The position numbers were made by a program, and so were the translations under genes. From positions 1,552,237 to 1,616,236 of the forward strand of contig QANY01013337.1 of NCBI GenBank assembly GCA_003255025.1: a stretch of 64,000 nt of DNA, given 5' to 3'. The DNA comes from Datisca glomerata (Eukaryota > Streptophyta > Magnoliopsida > Cucurbitales > Datiscaceae). Below, in pieces: positions 58,800 through 64,000 of this stretch; position 1 is the first letter of the stretch; each line of letters begins with the position of its first letter. The notes under the pieces were generated by a model that worked only from the letters and a program-made list of their open reading frames with translations, ran no database searches and was not told the origin of the DNA.

Positions 58800-59460
58800 T
58801 TGTAAATCAATTGGAAAAAAATTTAAGGTAAGACCATGAATGGACCAACATTAAGAACCAATTTGAAAAATCAATTTTAAAATTTTTATAAAAATTTAAA
58901 AACCAAAATTGGAAAAATCACTATTTTGATGGCAGAAAATATTATGCCATGCATCAATATAGTCAGAATAATTGTATAATTTTTTATTCAAAAGTACATT
59001 GATGGATTTTTCAATCCTCCATTGTTATGATCCTGATGATAGAAGAATAATGGTAAATGATTCTTTCATCAGAATTTTTGATTGGGCTAATTTTTATGGA
59101 TTCTATTTCTAAGAGAATGTCTTTGTAGAAACTGAGATTTTTGTTATCATCACCAGGGACATAATGGAATTTCAAAATGAAATGGGCTTTGGAAATTGGA
59201 GCAAGATCCTTTAGATGAGCAAGTGGAGGCTCAATATGAAAGAGATTTTCGTTGAACAATTTTTGAAAATCAAATGACGATTTCTTCTATTTTGAAAGTG
59301 ATTGAGCGTCAAATGATATTAAGAATGGGTAAAATTGGTTGACTAGAGCTGATTGGTGATTGAGTCTGATGGACCCAACTACTGTTGATTGAGCTTGGTT
59401 TGGAGCAAAAGACTTCTCAATGATTTGGGCCTTAAGGGCCAATTAATGTTGTGTCAAAGA
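58800..59460 (-). pseudogene. Unidentified pararetroviral ORF after the AlkB-like region
   Basis: The minus frame 59259-59011 (82 aa) contains LKDLAPISKAHFILKFHYVP and YKDILLEIESIKISPI, then SSIIRIITMED and a stop. The frame continues weakly to about 58900 (YIDAWHNIFCHQN). It has an ordered, globular look but I recognise no domain. It directly follows the AlkB-like part on the same strand and probably belongs to the same transcript. Confidence 0.4.
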
Positions 59461-59469
59461 CTCTTCTAT

Positions 59470-59981
59470 TACTGAACCATTCATCATTCTCACATGATTT
59501 CTGAAAGTGACGCTGATTCTTCTGGTTAAGGATTCTACAACATGTTTTAAAATCCGTCAGGCATGATGAAGAAAGTTCATTCCAGTATCAGAAATTCTTT
59601 TATTGTTATGTTTGGAGATTAAATTTTAAAAATTGCTTGTCCCAAGAGGTTCACAGTTAAAATTTCTCTATTATCATAACATATTTCATTATCTTTGTGA
59701 AAACCTATTTTACCACATTTTTCATACCACTGAATTAAGGCTGCATTGATATCATGCCTCAATCCAATTTCTTCTAAAATTTCATCCAATTCATTAATCC
59801 AGTCATTTTTAGGGTATTCAAATCCATTATGACCATAATTAGTAAATGGAAGTTTTGAGCAAAAATCAGCTATCTTGCCATTGAGCTTTTTAATTTTAAA
59901 AGAATTTTGGTTGAGTATTCTAGGCTCTACCTTTCCATATTCTAGTAGTTCAGATTCTTCAAATTTCGTAAATTCTTCCAT
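59470..59981 (-). pseudogene. AlkB-like 2OG-Fe(II) dioxygenase region in a pararetrovirus copy
   Basis: The ATG at 59981-59979 begins MEEFTKFEESELLEYG. Further on come NYGHNGFEYPKNDW, then NAALIQWYEKCGKIGFHKDN with the iron-binding HxD (His-Lys-Asp, 59699-59691), and ILTVNLLGQAIF. After the frame stops at 59619, MPDGF (59564-59550) appears, then in a shifted frame LKHVVES (His at 59544-59542) and RRISVTFR (59523-59500), the 2-oxoglutarate-binding RxSxTFR. Order and spacing match AlkB-type demethylases, closest in style to those in plant RNA-virus replicases. Frameshifts and a stop break it. AlkB enzymes remove methyl groups from nucleic acid; a role here is inference. Confidence 0.7.
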
Positions 59982-60003
59982 GATGAAATCTTGAAATGAT
60001 TTC

Positions 60004-60100
60004 CTACAAAAGATTATAAGTAATGAAGTCAAAAATTTAATTATTAATACATTAGATAAATTAAATATTGAAATTAAAATTGGTAAAAATATATCGTTAC
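60004..60100 (-). other. Possible 97-nt intron or membrane-helix coding stretch (copy B)
   Basis: Minus strand: CCAG|GTAACGATAT ... ATCTTTTGTAG|GAAATC. The frame is open across it and hydrophobic (LISIFNLSNVLIIKFLTSLL). It is the counterpart of 7177-7264. Confidence 0.4.
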
Positions 60101-60640
60101 CTGGCAAAACTTTGCTTGGAATTAATTTCAAAACATGTTTTGTAGATTTGTAACTAATCAAAACAAATTGTATGATTTGATCAATTGTTTTAATAATGAA
60201 ATAATAAAATTCAAATCTTGGAAATCTATTCTTATATTGAAACAATTTGGTTCTATTTACAGAGATAGCTAAACTATTTTGTTTAATGTCCTGACAAACA
60301 ATTTAAAGTATTTCCAGTATTGTTTAACATATTCTGAAATAATAATATTACTAATGCAAACAATTGAAAAATTCAATAAGTATATGCAGACAATTAAGAA
60401 ATTACCAAATCGGTTGAAAAAAATCCATTTATTGATGTTGGAGCATTTTTAAGATCAAATGGTATTATTTTCCATTTGCCAAATGCAATTTTGTACTTAT
60501 CAATATGGATTTGCCAGAAAACAATAGCATTTCCCAATCTGTTGATTAAGTGCCTTTTATTTGGTATTTGATATCTTATCCATCCCAAAATATTGTTAAG
60601 GGGCTTGTAATTGATCATTAAACGAGGAACTCTCCGTTTA
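60101..60640 (-). pseudogene. Pararetroviral reverse transcriptase region (copy B)
   Basis: The frame 60618-60394 contains INYKPLNNILGWIRYQIPNK, FWQIHIDKYKIAFG and LKNAPTSINGFF, then breaks. Homology with copy A continues to CISNIIIS at about 60360, again with Ser-Asn in place of the catalytic Asp pair, and into FQYKNRFPRFEFY (thumb). Compared with copy A a segment around the first catalytic Asp is missing. No RNase H follows. Confidence 0.65.
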
Positions 60641-60939
60641 ATTATTTAACTTCATTTTGAAAAGAATGTTCTTCAATTTTATCTTGCAGAAAACATAATT
60701 ATTTTCTCTTACAAGAAATTAAGTTTATGGACTTAAAAACATAATTTTGTTTCAAAGTTTTCAATTTCTCGTTGTAAGAAAAATAAATAAATTTGAATTT
60801 AACAGGTTCATCCATGAGATAAGTAATTATCCCATCATGCTCTGTTGTAAAAGGATTCAACAATAAATGAATGTTAAACTTAAAATCATTTTTTAGTCAT
60901 ATAATTCACTAAGACAAACGATGTTTTAAAACATATACT

Positions 60940-61140
60940 GTCTTGGTAAATATGAAATTTAGGTACTTCATTATTGATATGCATTCGAGTACCATTGGAA
61001 GAAGACATAGACTCCTTCGTCGTCTTGAAGTACTTTGGAAGAACTAGTCATTCCTACATACAATTCAAGTCTGTTCCTGAATTAACAAAAGCCATTATGG
61101 TGAAATCAAAATCTTGAATTATTATTCTCACCATTATGTG
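60940..61140 (-). pseudogene. Pararetroviral aspartic protease region (copy B)
   Basis: The minus strand reads QDFDFTIMAFVNSGTDLNCM and then SSSNGTRMHIN, matching copy A's protease (DFTTMVLIYLGVDVNCMQQG). The catalytic Asp is Asn here. Stops follow closely. Confidence 0.55.
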
Positions 61141-61199
61141 CCATTTTTTGATTTTGATATGATTAAGAATTTGGATGAACTTATCCTCATCTTAATTGT

Positions 61200-61500
61200 T
61201 GATAATTGGTTCTTCAACCTCATTATCAAAAATTATGAATCTACTAGGTTCTATTACTTCACTAGATTCATGATTTTTAATTAAACTCTCTATTTTCAAA
61301 AAGTTTAATTCTTCTTTTATTTTTGTGTTTGAATTTTGTAATTCTTTTATTTCAATTTTAATATTTTTAATTTCTTTCTGAAGTTCTTGTAAGGTAACTT
61401 CTTTTTCCTTTCCTTTAACCTTGTTGAATTTTTCAAAGGTTTGTAAAAGGTTTGCGAAAGGCTTGCGGTATTCTTATTATTAGATTCAATATTTTTTTTC
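61200..61500 (-). pseudogene. Coiled-coil region preceding the protease (copy B)
   Basis: A diverged duplicate of the coiled coil at 55897-55667, in several frames. Here it directly precedes the protease, showing the original gene order. Confidence 0.45.
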
Positions 61501-61739
61501 TTTAGAACAACAACCTTATTCTCAATTTTCTCAACTTATTTTCCTATTGTAATTAGACTTTGATTGATGTAATTGAATTGTTCAACTACCTTAACAGAAG
61601 AAGATGATTCAACAGATTTATTCTCAATTCTTAAAGTATTTTATCTATCTGTTTCTTAAGGGGAACAATATTCAAAGATGGGGTATTAAGATGTAGTAAA
61701 GATTGATGCTTAAGGAAACTCAATTATTTGAGAGAATTA

Positions 61740-62390
61740 GAAAACAATACCTGATGCTATCAATACACACTTTACACAATAATTGAACACTTCATTGGAA
61801 TGCCAAGTCATGTTACTTCACTTATCCATGATCAACTGACTAATCTTAGGTGTTTGAGTGATTTAAACTGGTTCAAAAAAATATTTTTGTCTAGAGTAAT
61901 GAGAAATGATGATAGTAATCAACCATTTTTGAAAGAAAAATTTATAAATGGATTACTCAATATGTTCGCACACAAAATAAGAACAGTCTTTAGTAATGAC
62001 CTAGGAAACATACACTATGATAGTCTTACTTATGGTACAATAATTACTACAATTCAAAAGGAAGGTTTGAAAATGTATATTGATATGAAAATCAATAAAC
62101 AAATAAAAAAGGAAATTAAACTGCCAAATACGAATTAGGCAATTTCTGCGAGCAGTATGATTTACCCACTATTGCTTCTTCCCAGAAAATTAAGAAAAAT
62201 CCCATTTAAGCCCTAGAAGGTCTTACAAGACTTAATTTAAACAATACCACAAAAATAAGCATAAAAATTTTGACCAATACTTTTCAAAAATAAAAATTTT
62301 AACAAACACTTTTCTAAGAATAAAAATTATTCTAGAAGAAAGTTTAATTAAAAATCTTTTGATAAAAGTAAATATCCGCATCTTTTGGTA
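61740..62390 (+). pseudogene. Caulimovirid-like coat protein fragment (plus copy)
   Basis: The frame 61800-62138 (112 aa) contains NLRCLSDLNWFKKIFLSRVM, FLKEKFINGLLNMF, the HKIRTVFSNDLGN core and KEGLKMYIDMKINKQIKK. The order is as expected for the C-terminal part of a caulimovirid capsid domain. The following 250 bases are Lys-rich and frameshifted, where the zinc knuckle would lie. Confidence 0.65.
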
Positions 62391-62398
62391 TCAGAACC
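62385..62398 (+). promoter_or_regulatory. tRNA-Met primer-binding-like site
   Basis: TTGGTATCAGAACC matches the initiator tRNA-Met complement except for one base (A for G). It lies 470 bases before the movement-protein ATG at 62859, about where a caulimovirid leader would have it. It also lies at the junction with the coat piece, so it may mark a linear genome end. Confidence 0.55.
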
Positions 62399-62399
62399 A

Positions 62400-62858
62400 A
62401 ACCTAGTGGGGAGATTTATTGTGTACTTAATTTATCTACTTAATTAATCTGTTCACCACCTATTATGGCTGGTTTTTGTTATTAATGTTTATCAATTGCT
62501 TACTTGAATAATTATTTATATTTAATCTCACTCTCCGTCCAAGTGGATGGTTATTGTTATGCTTGATTATTTCTCTAAAATATTTATTTATCTAATCGAT
62601 AAATATGTTTTATCAAAGGATGATGTATCAATGTCTATTTGGTTAGGTTCAGGTACCTCAGTTAGACCTGTTAGAGATGTAAATCCCGAGGGTAGGGTGG
62701 TTGTAGAGGCAGGTTGGAGAAGAGTGACCCTAATAGGAGATTGTAGAAATCACAACAGATTAGTAACCAAAATACAGTATACAAATTTTCAATCATAAGA
62801 ATATTTTAGTTTTTGAGCCATGGGTAGATTATTTAGAAATAATTCTTCTAGTAGCAAT
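62400..62858 (+). other. Pararetroviral leader with a short unexplained frame
   Basis: The frame 62547-62798 carries SIWLGSGTSVRPVRDVNPEG and a following basic part. It is more GC-rich than its surroundings and not recognised. It ends 60 bases before the movement-protein ATG. Confidence 0.3.
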
Positions 62859-63735
62859 ATGTCTACAATAACCTCAATTCCAGACATAATAAATGAAGAA
62901 CTTTTAGAATACCGAACAGATGATCAAGTAGATCATAGGGTATGGAATATACCCAAAGTCCCTAATAAATATATGTACTGATCAACATGGTCTTTTGCTT
63001 CCTTCAAGCCTCATCATCATGTAAAACAATTGAAAAAATATATGCTCTCGGAAAAGAGCATGAAACTTGTTTATTACTTTCTTTTAATGCAATTAAACAT
63101 CACATTGAAGAAGGATATAATATCCTTCATTTTGGTTTAGTCTAGATTGGAGTTAAACTATTCACAAGGAGATGCCTAAATACCTCTGTCTTGTTAGCCT
63201 TGCAAGATGCAAGATTCATAAATTTTAATGAGAGTATTTCATGATTGATTGAATCCTCACTTTTTAATGCCCCAATCCACTTCGATTGTTTCTCAGATTT
63301 GTCTGTTAGCTTGGCAAACCCCCATATTCTAAAATTATTAATTTTGAATATTAAAACTAGTGGTTACCAAGTCCTAGAGTGCACCCAACCCCTAGCTTTG
63401 ATTTCTAGAATTCATTACAAAGTTACGAAAACCTATATGAATTTTCAGTCCATCAATAGGAGTCCAAAGAATCAAACCCTATCGATCCAATCTAGTCAAA
63501 GTAATGACAATATTAGAGTCCCTAAAATAATTAGGTGGTATGATATTACTTTACCAACAAATTGGCTTTTAGCCAATGAAAGCCAAGCCACTCCAATACA
63601 ATGCTCGAAGATATAGATTACATCCAGCAGTACATGGATGGTACTGTTAAAATCAACTTCCAATCTTCTAGTTCTAATCCTAATATTAGGGAGTATAGTA
63701 AATCTAGTACTCCTAGGAATTCCTTTCTGTATCAT
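62859..63735 (+). pseudogene. Caulimovirid-like movement protein (frameshifted)
   Basis: The ATG at 62859 opens MSTITSIPDIINEELLEYRT and VWNIPKVPNKYMY before a stop. The largest later frame, 63245-63616 (123 aa), has SLFNAPIHFDCFSDLSVSLA, NIKTSGYQVLE, ALISRIHYKV and RWYDITLPTNWLL, the conserved central and C-terminal parts of the 30K-type movement proteins of petuvirus-like viruses. Frame changes near 63000-63240 and after 63616 disable it. The arms of the inverted repeat at 46897 carry a more distant relative. Confidence 0.7.
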
Positions 63736-64000
63736 CCATTAATAATGATCAAGATCTTAAGATTCAAAAATTAGAACAAGAATTAAATAATTTAAAAATT
63801 AAAAATTTAAGACTTAAAGGAATAGATACAAATTCTCAAGTTAGTCAGCCAGTCTATGATAATAAGTTTGAATAATCTGACGAACCAGAGGCACCCACTG
63901 AATCAGATTTCCAAGTTAATCCACAACTCCTAGTCCTAAGCTTAGGAACCCTGGACCAAGAATACAAACCTAATTGGGAAGGTCTTACTCAACATAATGA
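63736..64000 (+). pseudogene. C-terminal coiled-coil tail beyond the movement protein
   Basis: The plus strand reads a charged helical stretch (KIQKLEQELNNLKIKNLRLK) and then an acidic segment with stops. It continues past the window edge. Confidence 0.45.

Larger units (their letters stand above)
55560..64000. mobile_element. Rearranged endogenous pararetrovirus cluster
   Basis: Viral pieces lie on both strands. Minus 57552-55560: hydrophilic linker, coat protein, zinc-knuckle-like and coiled-coil region. Plus 57560-58690: tripled intergenic unit and a movement-protein start. Minus 61680-58800: coiled coil, protease, RT, AlkB-like region and an unknown ORF. Plus 61740-62400: coat protein and primer-binding site. 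Plus 62550-64000: leader, movement protein and tail. At least two genomes' worth of DNA is present, joined in inverted order, as often seen where caulimovirids integrated by end joining. All frames are damaged. It continues past the right edge. Confidence 0.8.

Overview
The window comes from a flowering plant nuclear genome, probably a eudicot. It is AT-rich, has spliced genes with short GT-AG introns, and is crowded with plant-specific repeats: Ty3/gypsy relics, a Mutator-like element (MULE), a CACTA element and endogenous caulimovirid (pararetrovirus) copies. I cannot name the species. Only one gene looks intact: a 14-exon cellulose synthase catalytic subunit of the CESA6-like primary-wall group (39262-45192, plus strand, 1089 aa predicted).

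Layout. 1-6000: 5' half of a decayed Ty3/gypsy (Tat/Ogre-like) element on the minus strand, with an extra DUF7745-like ORF upstream of gag. 6040-8290: endogenous pararetrovirus fragment on the plus strand (protease, reverse transcriptase, stub of an AlkB-like region, intergenic promoter-like DNA). About 8530-19926: a MULE carrying a broken mudrA-type transposase (plus strand) and, on the opposite strand, a broken DUF1985-Ulp1 protease gene of the kind MULEs have captured. Four clusters of a 23-base palindrome are spread through it. A 3025-bp CACTA element with 3-bp target duplications sits inside the end of the transposase gene. 19930-28600: AT-rich intergenic DNA with a MITE-like element and a three-copy 270-bp repeat. 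28620-32860: a complex satellite-like array with embedded duplicated gene fragments. 34980-36730: LTR-like repeat with strong hairpins. 37000-45700: the CESA gene with its promoter and UTRs. 46897-48574: a nearly perfect 1.68-kb inverted repeat made of two head-to-head pararetrovirus movement-protein segments, each beginning at a tRNA-Met primer site. 49313-50900: CACTA relic, then an LTR with its primer-binding site and the start of a gag region. 53157-55130: two minisatellites. 55560-64000: a scrambled pararetrovirus cluster, with coat, movement, protease, RT and AlkB-like pieces on both strands and a tandemly tripled intergenic region.

How the parts relate. The CESA gene is the only evident host function: it would make the glucan chain as part of a hexameric primary-wall cellulose synthase complex. 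Everything else is mobile or viral DNA in several layers (CACTA inside MULE; rearranged pararetrovirus copies).

The most unusual observation is that the caulimovirid-like copies carry, directly after a reverse transcriptase that lacks its catalytic aspartate pair, a region with the hallmark residues of an AlkB-type 2-oxoglutarate/Fe(II) dioxygenase (HxD, a distal His and RxSxTFR). I know of no described caulimovirid with this layout. All domain calls are by eye; no searches were run.
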